A DNA stretch of 64,000 bases, from the NCBI GenBank assembly GCA_018334015.1, contig JAGXTI010000031.1, forward strand, positions 118,094 to 182,093, given 5' to 3'. This document shows, one piece after another, positions 8,629 through 18,472 of the stretch. The stretch is from Silanimonas sp. Its GTDB lineage: Bacteria; Pseudomonadota; Gammaproteobacteria; Xanthomonadales; Xanthomonadaceae. The notes under the pieces were generated by a model. It saw nothing but the letters and a program-made list of their open reading frames with translations. It was not told the origin of the DNA and searched no databases. Position 1 is the first letter of the stretch; the number at the start of each line of letters is the position of its first letter. The translations under genes and the position numbers were made by a program.

Positions 8629-9798
8629 TCAACGCCACCAGCCGCGTGGATCGACCGGTTCGCCGTTGTGGCGCAGTTCGAAATGCAGGCCACTGACCGC
8701 GCTGCCGCCAGAGCGACCGGCACGGGCGATCGGATCGCCGCTGCCGACCCAATCGCCGACCCCGCGCAGAAGCCGCTCGCCTTGGCCGTACAGGCTCATC
8801 CAGCCCTCACCGTGGTCGATCACCACGAGCAGACCGTGGCCGCGCAGCCAGTCGGCATAGACCACCCGACCGGGTGCCACGGCACGCACCAAACTGCCGG
8901 TTTCTGCGGCGAACAGCACCCCGTCGCTGCGCATGTCGCCCGGCAGTTCGGCACCGAAGCGGCGCAGCACCCGGCCCTGCACCGGCAGCGGCAATTCGCC
9001 GCGACGACTGGCGAAAGGCCGATCCTCGGCGAGCTGGCGCGGCACATCGGCCAGAGCGTCGCGCAGTTCGGCCAGCAGGGCTTCGAGGCTGCGGCGATCG
9101 CGCTGCAGGGCCTCGCGCTCCTCGGCCCGGGCGGCGAGCCCCTGTTGCAGAGTGCTGACGGCGGCGGCCTGCTCCGTGCGACGGGCCTGCAGGCTGGCCC
9201 GGGCGGCCTCGAGCTCGGCGACGCTGGCGGCTTGGGCTTCGCGGCGTTGCTGCAGCAGGATGGTGGCCTGGGCCAGGGCTTCAAGATCGGCCTGCAAACC
9301 GGCGACCTCGGCGGCACGCGCCCGCTGCAGGTGGCGGTGGTAGGCCAGGGCACGCTGGGCGGCGCCGATCTGGTCCTGCGCCAGCAGCAGGCGGAGTTGT
9401 TCGTGGCGGCCCTGCACGTAGGCCGCACGCAGCAATCGGGCCAGCCGCGCGCGCGCCTCGACGAGGCGGGCGGAAAGTTCGGCGTGCTCGGCCTCGCGCG
9501 CGGCCAGTTCGGCTTCCGCCTCGCGGCGGGCGGTTTCGGCGGCCTCGCGGCGGGCATCGGCGCTGGCCACCGCGGCATCGGCGGCGCGCAGCGCGGCCAG
9601 TGCCGCGTCGCGGCGTTCCTCCTCGCTGCGCTGCGCCTCGGCTAGGGCCAGCAGGCGCTGTTCGAGCACGGCCAGACGGGCCAGCACCTCGGCCTCGCGG
9701 GCGGGCGGTGCCGCCTGGGCCACGCCGGTCGCCATCGTCAGTCCGAGCAGCAGCGGCAGCGCCCACCGCGGGTTCCGGCGGTGGCGGCCGGGCCTCAT
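8629..9798 (-). CDS. envC: EnvC-like murein hydrolase activator with degenerate LytM domain
   Basis: The 389 residues comprise a signal peptide (to about residue 29, VAQAA), a long coiled coil (about 30-260, rich in Ala/Glu/Arg heptads) and a C-terminal LytM/M23 domain (about 280-389). The zinc ligands of active M23 enzymes are largely missing: the HxGxD position reads RSDGV and the later site reads SLYGQ; only LHFELR is retained. This is the EnvC pattern, in which the domain activates periplasmic amidases at the division septum instead of cutting. Its ATG at 9798 overlaps the gpmI stop in an ATGA, indicating coupled translation. Confidence 0.88.
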   Translation of the reverse strand: MRPGRHRRNPRWALPLLLGLTMATGVAQAAPPAREAEVLARLAVLEQRLLALAEAQRSEEERRDAALAALRAADAAVASADARREAAETARREAEAELAAREAEHAELSARLVEARARLARLLRAAYVQGRHEQLRLLLAQDQIGAAQRALAYHRHLQRARAAEVAGLQADLEALAQATILLQQRREAQAASVAELEAARASLQARRTEQAAAVSTLQQGLAARAEEREALQRDRRSLEALLAELRDALADVPRQLAEDRPFASRRGELPLPVQGRVLRRFGAELPGDMRSDGVLFAAETGSLVRAVAPGRVVYADWLRGHGLLVVIDHGEGWMSLYGQGERLLRGVGDWVGSGDPIARAGRSGGSAVSGLHFELRHNGEPVDPRGWWR

Positions 9799-11330
9799 CC
9801 GGCGAACTGCACCAGCGAGCGGCCGCTCATCACCGTGGGCTGCGGCAGCGCCATCAGGGCCAGCACGGTCGGGGCGATGTCGCGCAGGGCACCGCCAGCG
9901 CGCAAGCTGGCTTTGCGGCCGAGGTAGACCAAGGGCACCGGGCCGACGGTGTGCGCGGTGTGCGGCTGGCCGGTTTCGGGGTCGCGCATCATCTCGAGGT
10001 TGCCGTGGTCGGCGGTGACGATCATCTCGCCGCCGACCGCCTCGATGGCCTCACGCAGCCGGCCCAGCGCCACATCGACGGCCTCGGCCGCCTTGATCGC
10101 CGCCGCCAGATCACCGGTGTGGCCGACCATGTCGGGGTTGGCGATGTTGCAGGCGATGAAGTCGATGGCGCCGCCGTGGATCGCCGCGACCAGCTGGTCG
10201 GTCAGTTCGGGGCAGCTCATCTCCGGCTGCAGGTCGTAGGTGGCGACCTTGGGCGAGGGCACCAGCACGCGGGTCTCGCCGGGGAAGGCCGCTTCGCGGC
10301 CGCCGCTGAAGAAGAAGGTGACGTGGGCGTACTTCTCGGTTTCGGCGATGCGCAACTGGGTGAGGCCCGCCGCCGCGATGACCTCGCCCAGGGTGTCGCG
10401 CAGATCGTCCGCCGGGTAAGCCACCCTGGCCGGCAGGTCGGCGGCGTACTCGGCCAGACCGGTGAAGCGCGACAACGCGATGGCGCGTGGCCTTGCGAAG
10501 CTATCGAAGCCTGGCGCGGTGAAGGCGGCGCTGAGCTGGCGGGCGCGGTCGGCGCGGAAGTTGAAGTACACCACGGCGTCACCGTCGCGCATCGGCGCAG
10601 CACCCTCGATAACGGTGGGCTTGACGAATTCGTCGTTCTCGCCGCGGGCGTAGGCCGCGGCCAGGGCCACGAGGCCATCGCTGGCGCGGTACTCGGCCTG
10701 CGCTTCGGTGATGGCGCGATACGCCGTTTCGACGCGCTCCCAGCGCTGGTCGCGGTCCATCGCCCAGTAGCGGCCGGAGACCGTGGCGAGCTTGGCGTTG
10801 CCGGCCTTGGCGCAGGCCGCGGCCAGAGCGCGCAGCGAGGGCTCGGCCGAGCGCGGCGGCATGTCGCGGCCATCGAGGAAGGCATGCACGGCGACCCGCG
10901 CCACGCCCTCGCGCTTTGCCAACTCGATCAGCGCGAACAGGTGCGCCTCGTGCGAGTGCACGCCGCCCGGCGAGAGCAGGCCCATCAGGTGCAGGCAGCC
11001 GCCGCTGTCTTTGGCGGCGCGGCAGGCGGCGAGCAGCTCGGGGTTGGTGAAGAACGCGCCGCTCTCGATCTCGGCGTCCACCCGTGTCAGATCCTGGTAG
11101 ACCACCCGGCCGGCGCCGATGTTCATGTGCCCCACTTCCGAATTGCCCATCTGGCCCTCCGGCAGGCCGACATGGCGGCCCTCGGTGTGCACCAGGGTGT
11201 GCGGGCAGTCGGCCAGCAGCCGCCGCCAGTGCGGCACATCGGCCAGGGCGATGGCGTTGTCGGCGGTCTCCTCGCGGTGGCCCCAACCATCGAGGATCAG
11301 CAGCAGGACGGGTTTCGGACGCGATGCCAT
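9795..11330 (-). CDS. gpmI: 2,3-bisphosphoglycerate-independent phosphoglycerate mutase
   Basis: The glycolytic enzyme interconverting 3- and 2-phosphoglycerate with two Mn ions, cytosolic. From ATG 11330 the product has 511 residues, the family length. It begins PVLLLILDGWGHRE, carries the phospho-serine motif MGNSEVGHMNIGAGR with Ser64, and has the C-terminal metal motifs VTADHGN and HTAHTVGPVP. An earlier in-frame ATG at 11351 adds seven residues without support. It is the first gene of gpmI-envC-ctpA, with a four-base stop/start overlap to envC. Confidence 0.97.
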   Translation of the reverse strand: MASRPKPVLLLILDGWGHREETADNAIALADVPHWRRLLADCPHTLVHTEGRHVGLPEGQMGNSEVGHMNIGAGRVVYQDLTRVDAEIESGAFFTNPELLAACRAAKDSGGCLHLMGLLSPGGVHSHEAHLFALIELAKREGVARVAVHAFLDGRDMPPRSAEPSLRALAAACAKAGNAKLATVSGRYWAMDRDQRWERVETAYRAITEAQAEYRASDGLVALAAAYARGENDEFVKPTVIEGAAPMRDGDAVVYFNFRADRARQLSAAFTAPGFDSFARPRAIALSRFTGLAEYAADLPARVAYPADDLRDTLGEVIAAAGLTQLRIAETEKYAHVTFFFSGGREAAFPGETRVLVPSPKVATYDLQPEMSCPELTDQLVAAIHGGAIDFIACNIANPDMVGHTGDLAAAIKAAEAVDVALGRLREAIEAVGGEMIVTADHGNLEMMRDPETGQPHTAHTVGPVPLVYLGRKASLRAGGALRDIAPTVLALMALPQPTVMSGRSLVQFAG

Positions 11331-11443
11331 GCGCAATGCACCAATGACCAACGGGAGGCGACAAGTCTAGCCGAGGGGGGCAGCATGGCCTCCTGGACCA
11401 ACCCGCCGCGAAGGACCCGCGCCCTGCCCGCGCCAAGGCCGCC

Positions 11444-12184
11444 ATGCCCCGCCTGCCCTCCTCCTTCTTCCGTCTCGCCGCCGGCGTGCTGGCCGCCGGC
11501 CTGCTGCTCGCACCGCTGGCGCTGGCCGAACCGACGCGCAAGCAGTCGCGGGTGTTCGGTGGCCTCGTCGCCACCACCGGTGCCGAGTACGAGCGCCTCG
11601 ATGCCGTCAACGGCGGCATCCGCATCGAACGCGAGGCCCGCGTGGGCGCGGCGGAAACCGTCAACGGCGGCATCCTGGTCGAAGGCGGCGCCGAAGTCGG
11701 CCGTGCCGAGACCGTCAACGGCGGCATCCGTATCGGCGAGCGGGTCCGGCTCGGCCACGCCGAGACGGTCAACGGCGGCATCAAACTCGGCCGCGACAGC
11801 CAAGTCAGCGGCAGCCTGCGCACGGTCAACGGCGGCATCGGCCTTGCTGCCGGCAGCCGGGTCGAGGGCGATGTGGCAACCATCAACGGCGGCATCCGCC
11901 TCGGCGGTGCCGCGGTGCGGGGCGTGCTGCGCACGGTCAACGGCGACATCCTTCTGGAACGCGGCAGCAGCGCCGGCGGCATCCAGATCGAGGCGGCGCA
12001 CCGCGGCTTGTGGAACTGGAGCGGCGAGAAACTGCCGCGGGTGGTGATCGGCCCGGAGGGCGTGGTGGACGGGCCGATGGTGTTCCGCCGCGCGGTGCGT
12101 CTTTACGTCCATGCCAGTGCCCGGATCGGCCCCATCGAGGGCGCCACACCGCTGCCATTCGAGGGCGAAAGCCCGTCCGAGTGA
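11444..12184 (+). CDS. Secreted VNGGI-repeat beta-solenoid protein
   Basis: A 246-residue exported protein with a signal peptide ending LALAE. The core consists of seven copies of a V/INGG/DI unit at Asn56, 74, 92, 110, 129, 148 and 166, a regular period of 18 or 19 residues. Each is followed by a short polar turn and a second hydrophobic strand such as RIGERVRLGHAE. This is the pattern of a right-handed beta-helix and resembles the TVNGDI repeats of DUF4097-type putative adhesins and, more distantly, bactofilins. The last 60 residues (GPEGVVDGPMVF) look like one more irregular coil plus a cap. The gene stands alone, divergent from gpmI. Role unknown; envelope scaffold or adhesin is a guess. 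Confidence 0.75.
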   Translation: MPRLPSSFFRLAAGVLAAGLLLAPLALAEPTRKQSRVFGGLVATTGAEYERLDAVNGGIRIEREARVGAAETVNGGILVEGGAEVGRAETVNGGIRIGERVRLGHAETVNGGIKLGRDSQVSGSLRTVNGGIGLAAGSRVEGDVATINGGIRLGGAAVRGVLRTVNGDILLERGSSAGGIQIEAAHRGLWNWSGEKLPRVVIGPEGVVDGPMVFRRAVRLYVHASARIGPIEGATPLPFEGESPSE

Positions 12185-12197
12185 AGCACCACCAGCC

Positions 12198-13154
12198 TCA
12201 GGGACTCGCGGCGGCGGCTTCGCGCAAGGCTGCGGCGGTGGCCGGCAGGGCGGCCAACATCGGCATGTGGCCGCAGCCCGGCAGGCGCAGCACACGCTCA
12301 CGCGGCAGGCCGGCGGCGAATTGATCGGCAGCACTCGGATCGATCACCCGGTCGTCGTCGCACCAGAGCAACAGGGTTGGCGCGGTGATGTCCGGCAGCA
12401 GCGGCTGCACGGCGAAACGCTCCGGGCCGCGCAGGGTCGCCAGCACCTCGTGCTCGAAAGCTGCGTCGGCAATGCGCTGGCGGATCAGGGCCCGCCCCAG
12501 CGGCCAGGGCAGAACGGGCGGATCGGTGAAGACGAGGCCGAGGTAGTGGCGCAGGCTTGCACGGTCATCGACCGCGAACGGATGCCCCCCGGCCAGCACC
12601 TCGCGGGCGAAGGCGTTTTCGGCGAAGGGCACACCGGCAGCGGCGATCAGGGCCAGCCGCGGCACCTGCTCGGGGTGCCGGGCAGCGACCAGGGCGGCGA
12701 TGTGCCCGCCCTTCGAATGCCCGACCAGCAGGGCCGGCGGCTCGCCGCGCTGCCGCAGCCAGCGTGCCACCCGCTCGGCCTGGGCGAGCACGCCGTGGTC
12801 GGCCCCGGCGACCCGCTCGCTCTCGCCCCAGCCCGGCAGGTCCGGGGCGACCACGCGGTGGCTGCGCGCCAGCACCGCCATCAATGGCAACCAGTTCTCC
12901 TTGGCGCCGGTGAAGCCGTGCAGCAGAACGATGGCCGGCGCATCGGCCGGACCGGCCTCCAGCACGGCGATGCGGCGGCCCTCGAGTTCCACCGTGTGGC
13001 GCTCGATCCCGAGCGCCGCGCCCAGCACGAGGTAGCCGCCACGCAGGACCGCCTCCGGCCGCAGCAGGCCGAGCAGCAGGAAACCGGCGACGGCCGCCAG
13101 CACCGCCAGCAGGGCGGCACGCCCGACCCAGGCCCGCTCAGCGCGGCGCGGCAT
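12198..13154 (-). CDS. Alpha/beta hydrolase, membrane-anchored
   Basis: A 318-residue protein from ATG 13154. A hydrophobic segment near residues 10-30 (ALLAVLAAVAGFLLLGLL) suggests an inner-membrane anchor with the hydrolase domain outside or inside unresolved. The fold is clear: oxyanion motif LLHGFTG, nucleophile elbow GHSKGG, acid in WCDDDRVID and histidine in GCGHMPM. The lysine after the nucleophilic serine is less common than a leucine, methionine or glutamine. Substrate unknown; lipase/esterase-like. Its start overlaps the end of the M1 aminopeptidase gene by 17 bases, so the two are probably cotranslated. Confidence 0.8.
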   Translation of the reverse strand: MPRRAERAWVGRAALLAVLAAVAGFLLLGLLRPEAVLRGGYLVLGAALGIERHTVELEGRRIAVLEAGPADAPAIVLLHGFTGAKENWLPLMAVLARSHRVVAPDLPGWGESERVAGADHGVLAQAERVARWLRQRGEPPALLVGHSKGGHIAALVAARHPEQVPRLALIAAAGVPFAENAFAREVLAGGHPFAVDDRASLRHYLGLVFTDPPVLPWPLGRALIRQRIADAAFEHEVLATLRGPERFAVQPLLPDITAPTLLLWCDDDRVIDPSAADQFAAGLPRERVLRLPGCGHMPMLAALPATAAALREAAAASP

Positions 13155-15003
13155 CCAGCAGGGCCTGGACCGAAGCACGGGTGATCGGGTGGTAGCCCGG
13201 CCCCGCCTGTTGCAGCAGTTGGCGGGCGAAGGCCAGACCATCGGGCGTTTCCGCCAACGCGGCGTAGGTCGGCAGGATCAGCTTGCGCCGGCCGACCTGG
13301 CGCAGGAACTGCGCCAGCGCCGGACGCGCCTCGAAATAGCCAGCGCGCACGGTGATCGGGTACCAGCGCTGGGCGATCTCGCCGTTCGGCGTGCCGGTGA
13401 AACGGAAGGCCGCGTCCAGCTCCACCAGCCGCTCGGCGGCGATGTCGGCCGGCAGCCCTTCCAGGAAATGCACCCACTGCCAGGTGATCCAGCCCGCGGT
13501 GTCGAGGTCGGCGGCCGTGCTGCGGCGCTCCAGCCAGTCGGCGCGGGCGGCATCGACGGCGGCGAGGCCGGTGGAAACCGCCGGCGTGGCGCTGGGCGGC
13601 AGGCCGGGGCCGGCGATCCAGGCCGCGATCTCGGCCTCGCTGACGCGGCCCGGTTGACGCGCCATCAACTCGCGGCGCAGGAAGGCCAGAAAATCGTCGG
13701 TGGTGACGCTCTGGAAAGCGTGCGCATCGAACCAGCGGCGCAGGAAGGCATCGAAACTCTCGCGGCCGAAGCGCTGTTCGAGGAACTGCAGGAACCACTG
13801 GCCCTTGACGTAGGCCACGTCGGTCAGCACTTCCTCGGGGTCACGGCCGGGCAGCGGCGGCAGGGCCAGCACCTGGCGTTCAGGCGGCAGGCTGGCCAGC
13901 GCTTCGCGCAGGCCGGCCTGGCCGATGGCCGTTTCCATGGCCGCGCGTTCGGCACCGAACAGCGCCTCGATGATGCGGTTCTCGACGTAGGTGGTGAAGC
14001 CCTCGTTGAGCCAGAAATCCTTCCAGCTGGCGTTGGTCACCAGATTGCCCGACCAGGAATGCGCCAGTTCGTGGGCGATCAGCGAAACCAGCGAGCGGTC
14101 GCCGGTGATGATGGTCGGCGTGATGAAACTGAGCCGCGGGTTCTCCATGCCGCCGAAGGGGAAGCTGGCGGGCAGCACCAGCAGGTCGTAGCGGCCCCAG
14201 CGGTAGGGGCCGTAGAGCGATTCGGCGACCTGGATCATCCGCTCGGTGTCGGCGAACTCGGCCACGGCGCGTTCCAGCAGGGACGGCTCGGCCCAGATCC
14301 CGGCGCGCTCGGACAGTGCCTGGAAGCGGAAATCACCGACCGCGACGGCGAGCAGGTAGCTCGGGATCGGCTGCGGCATGGTGAAGTGGAAATCGCCATC
14401 AGCCAGCGCCGCCGGATCGTTGTCGGCGCTCATCAGGGCCATCAGGCCGGGCGCGGTGCGGATGCGGGCGGTGTAGGTGAAACGCACGCCCGGCGTGTCC
14501 TGCAAGGGCACCCAACTGCGGGCATGGATGGCCTGCGACTGGCTGAACAGCAAGGGCTTACGCCCCCCGGCGGTCAGCGCCGGCGGCAGCCATTGCAGGC
14601 CCGAGGCCTCGGGCGAGGTGCGGTAGCGGATGCGCACCTCCGCTAGACGGGCCGGCAGCTCGATCCTGAGCGGGCTGCCGAGGATCGGGTCGCGCTCGCC
14701 CAGACTGAACTCGACGCGCTGCCAGCGGCCTTCCGGGTTGCGGGCCTGGACCCGCTCGATGCTGAGGTCGCGGGTGTCGAGTTGCAGCGTGGCCGGGCCG
14801 GGCCATTCCGGCTGGGTCCAGGCCAAGCGGTGGGTGACCTGGCCGCGCAGGCTGCGCTGGTCGAAATCGACGCGCAGGTCGAGCTCGGTGGCGGTGATCC
14901 GCACGAGCTTGGGCTCGGCGACGCTGTGCTCATCGTGGGCACGGTCGGTGGCGTGGGCCAAGCAGGCGAAGGCGGCGAGGGCCAGGGCGGGCAGCAGACG
15001 CAT
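13138..15003 (-). CDS. M1 family metallopeptidase (leukotriene A4 hydrolase-like aminopeptidase), exported
   Basis: From ATG 15003 the product has 621 residues with a signal peptide (LALAAFACLAHA). The substrate-binding GGMENP motif and the zinc site HELAH (His311, Glu312, His315) with the third ligand Glu334 in LNEGF, 19 residues on, define an M1 aminopeptidase. The compact length and C-terminal helical repeat domain resemble the LTA4 hydrolase/cold-active aminopeptidase subgroup rather than PepN (about 870). It releases N-terminal residues from peptides in the periplasm. It is followed by an overlapping hydrolase gene. Confidence 0.92.
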   Translation of the reverse strand: MRLLPALALAAFACLAHATDRAHDEHSVAEPKLVRITATELDLRVDFDQRSLRGQVTHRLAWTQPEWPGPATLQLDTRDLSIERVQARNPEGRWQRVEFSLGERDPILGSPLRIELPARLAEVRIRYRTSPEASGLQWLPPALTAGGRKPLLFSQSQAIHARSWVPLQDTPGVRFTYTARIRTAPGLMALMSADNDPAALADGDFHFTMPQPIPSYLLAVAVGDFRFQALSERAGIWAEPSLLERAVAEFADTERMIQVAESLYGPYRWGRYDLLVLPASFPFGGMENPRLSFITPTIITGDRSLVSLIAHELAHSWSGNLVTNASWKDFWLNEGFTTYVENRIIEALFGAERAAMETAIGQAGLREALASLPPERQVLALPPLPGRDPEEVLTDVAYVKGQWFLQFLEQRFGRESFDAFLRRWFDAHAFQSVTTDDFLAFLRRELMARQPGRVSEAEIAAWIAGPGLPPSATPAVSTGLAAVDAARADWLERRSTAADLDTAGWITWQWVHFLEGLPADIAAERLVELDAAFRFTGTPNGEIAQRWYPITVRAGYFEARPALAQFLRQVGRRKLILPTYAALAETPDGLAFARQLLQQAGPGYHPITRASVQALLDAAPR

Positions 15004-15074
15004 CGGGTGGGGAGGCACAAGGGACGGCAGCCCCGAGTGTACCGAATGGGCCGGATGAGGCCCGGCCGGCGGTT

Positions 15075-15839
15075 TCAGATCCGGTAGCCGGAGTGGATGG
15101 CGCAGATGCCGGCGGAGAGATCGCGGTAGTCGCAACGCTCGAAACCGGCCTCGACCATCATCGCCTTCAGGGCCTCCTGCGGCGGGTGCCGGCGGATGCT
15201 CTCGGCGAGGTAGCGGTAGCTCTCGGCATCGTTGGCGATAAGCCGGCCGAGCCGCGGCAGCACTTGAAAGCTGTGAACCTCGTAGATCGGCTTGAACCAG
15301 GCCGATTTCACTTCCGAGAACTCCAGCACGAGGGCGCGGCCACCCACCTTCAGCACCCGATGCATCTCGCGCAGGGCACGGGCCTTGTCGGTGACGTTGC
15401 GCAGGCCGAAGGCGATGGTGACGAGATCGAAACTGGCATCGGGAAAGGGCAGCGCCTCGGCATTGAGCTGCACCCAGCGCAGGCCACGGACCAGACCACG
15501 GTCGGTCAGGCGGTCGCGGCCGACGTCCAGCATCGCCGCGTTGATGTCGCCCACCACCACCTCGCCGGTGTCGCCCACGCGCTCGTGCAGCAGGGCGGCG
15601 ATGTCGCCGGTGCCGCCGGCAAGGTCGAGCACGCGATCGCCGCGGGCCACGCCCGAGGTCGCCACGAAATAGCGCTTCCAGAGCCTATGGATGCCGAGGC
15701 TCATCAGGTCGTTCATGCGGTCGTAGCGGGCCGCGACCGAGGTGAACACGCCACGCACCAGAGTGGCCTTCTCGGCCACCGGCACCTCGCGGTAGCCGAA
15801 ATGGGTGGTCGGGGCGGGGCGGGGCGGGCTTGCGCTCAT
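15075..15839 (-). CDS. ubiE: Ubiquinone/menaquinone C-methyltransferase
   Basis: A 254-residue class I SAM-dependent methyltransferase that methylates the ubiquinone ring (and demethylmenaquinone where present). Visible signatures are [12 protein letters not shown] near the start, [17 protein letters not shown], the SAM glycine motif [12 protein letters not shown], and [13 protein letters not shown]. Length is standard (about 251). ATG 15839 lies seven bases after the hslU stop, so it is probably transcribed from the hslVU promoter. Confidence 0.97.
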   Translation of the reverse strand: MSASPPRPAPTTHFGYREVPVAEKATLVRGVFTSVAARYDRMNDLMSLGIHRLWKRYFVATSGVARGDRVLDLAGGTGDIAALLHERVGDTGEVVVGDINAAMLDVGRDRLTDRGLVRGLRWVQLNAEALPFPDASFDLVTIAFGLRNVTDKARALREMHRVLKVGGRALVLEFSEVKSAWFKPIYEVHSFQVLPRLGRLIANDAESYRYLAESIRRHPPQEALKAMMVEAGFERCDYRDLSAGICAIHSGYRI

Positions 15840-15846
15840 TTCCGCA

Positions 15847-17168
<1,322 letters not shown>

Positions 17169-17172
<4 letters not shown>

Positions 17173-17708
17173 AGTTCCTCCACGCTGATGTGGTGGTTGG
17201 TGTAGATGCAGATGTCGCCGGCGGTGGCGAGTGCGGCCTCGGCGATGGCGCGGGCATCGAGCGTGGTGTGCGCGAGCAGGGCGCGCGCAGCGGCCAGCGC
17301 GTAGGGGCCGCCCGAGCCGATCGCGATCAACCCGTCCTCCGGCTCGATCACGTCGCCGTTGCCAGAGAGGATCAGCGAGTGCTCGCGGTCGGCGACCGCC
17401 AGCAGAGCCTCAAGCTTGCCCAGCCGGCGGTCGGTGCGCCATTCCTTGGTCAGCTCGACGGCGGCGCGCAGCAACTGCCCGCCGTGGCGTTCCAGCTTGC
17501 CCTCGAACAGTTCGAACAGGGTGAAGGCATCGGCCGCGGCGCCGGCGAAACCGGCCAGCACCCGGCCGTTGGCGAGCCGTCGCAGCTTGCGGGCATTGGC
17601 CTTCATCACGGTGTGGCCGAGCGTGACCTGGCCGTCGCCGGCCACAACGACACGGTCGCCGCGGCGCACGGAAAGGATGGTGGTGGCGTGGAAAACGGTG
17701 GGGTCCAT
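17169..17708 (-). CDS. hslV: ATP-dependent protease peptidase subunit HslV (ClpQ)
   Basis: A 179-residue proteasome-like threonine peptidase. After an eight-residue propeptide (MDPTVFHA) the mature chain starts [10 protein letters not shown] with the catalytic N-terminal threonine, followed by [15 protein letters not shown], hallmark HslV sequence. The dodecamer degrades unfolded proteins fed by HslU in the cytoplasm. A sigma-32-type promoter lies 29-56 bases upstream. It is the first gene of hslV-hslU-ubiE. Confidence 0.98.
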
Positions 17709-17736
17709 GCGGTGGGCCGGCGAGGTGACTTCCGGG

Positions 17737-17764
17737 AGATGGGGCCGGCGGCCGAGCTCGCAAG
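17737..17764 (-). promoter_or_regulatory. Heat-shock (sigma-32 type) promoter of hslVU
   Basis: On the reverse strand CTTGCGA (17764-17758), a 13-base spacer and CCCCATCT (17744-17737) match the sigma-32 pattern CTTGAAA-N11-16-CCCCATNT: 5 of 7 in the first box and all fixed positions in the second. The predicted start near 17730 leaves a leader of about 22 bases before the hslV ATG at 17708. Confidence 0.7.
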
Positions 17765-17887
17765 GGTGGCCACCGGCACCGCTGGTTCAGGCAGTAAAGC
17801 CGGGGCTGAACAGGCGCTTCGGCCCTGACGCCGGCTCGACGCCCGGCCGCTATGCTCCACCTAGCAAGCCCCAGCGGAGTCTTTGCC

Positions 17888-18466
17888 ATGCGCACTGTCT
17901 TGAGCCTCGCCCTGGCCGCCCTGCCGGCGGCGGCCCTCGCCTTCGACCAGGTCCGCATCGCCGACCCGGCCGCCCTGCAGGGCGTGCGCCAGGTCTACGT
18001 CGCCGAAGTTGCACTCGACCTGCCCGAGCCCGCGCATCGCTTCGCTTTGCGCAGTGGCGAACCGCGGCCGGTGCGCCCGCAGGACGCCGCCGCGCAGGCC
18101 GCCGCCCTGGGTGCCGCCCTGCGGCGCGGCTTGGATCGCAACTTCGAGCTGGTCACGGCCCCCGGCCCCGGCGTGCTGGTGCTGCGCCCGACCCTCGACG
18201 GGCTGGCCTCCAGCCGGCCGACCTTCGCCGATTTCGACCGCCAGCCGGGGCTGTCGTTCCGCTCGTTCTATGCCGGTGGCGCCAGCCTGCGCCTGCAACT
18301 GGAGCGCGACGGTCGCCCGGTCGCTGAGATCAGCGACCGCTACACCGGCAGCCTGGCCGATGGCATGCCGCGGATCGGGGTGTGGCAGGACAGCGAGCGG
18401 GCCTTCTCGCGCTGGTCGCGGCAGTTGCCGGAGGTGGTGCGGCAGCCCACCCTCGCCGCCCGCTGA
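17888..18466 (+). CDS. Exported DUF3313-like protein
   Basis: A 192-residue protein from ATG 17888 with a signal peptide (LALAALPAAALAF) but no lipobox cysteine, so probably soluble in the periplasm. The order of elements resembles DUF3313: an opening YVAEVALDL strand, a helix AAALGAALRRGLDRNFELV, a strand GVLVLRPTLDGL and a later SLRLQLERDGRPVAEISDRY. GGAG precedes the ATG and a TATGCT -10-like box sits at 17851-17856. It is divergent from hslV and convergent with xerC. Function unknown. Confidence 0.6.
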   Translation: MRTVLSLALAALPAAALAFDQVRIADPAALQGVRQVYVAEVALDLPEPAHRFALRSGEPRPVRPQDAAAQAAALGAALRRGLDRNFELVTAPGPGVLVLRPTLDGLASSRPTFADFDRQPGLSFRSFYAGGASLRLQLERDGRPVAEISDRYTGSLADGMPRIGVWQDSERAFSRWSRQLPEVVRQPTLAAR

Positions 18467-18472
18467 GCGGCC

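Noticed and set aside
11570-11960. Regularly spaced GTCAACGGCGGCATC repeats, at first glance array-like
   Set aside because: They are in frame within a coding sequence and encode the VNGGI protein repeats; spacers are coding and not unique, so this is not a CRISPR array.
9600-12047. An 815-codon + frame over gpmI and the VNGGI protein
   Set aside because: Antisense to gpmI and out of frame with the repeat protein; low-complexity composition only.
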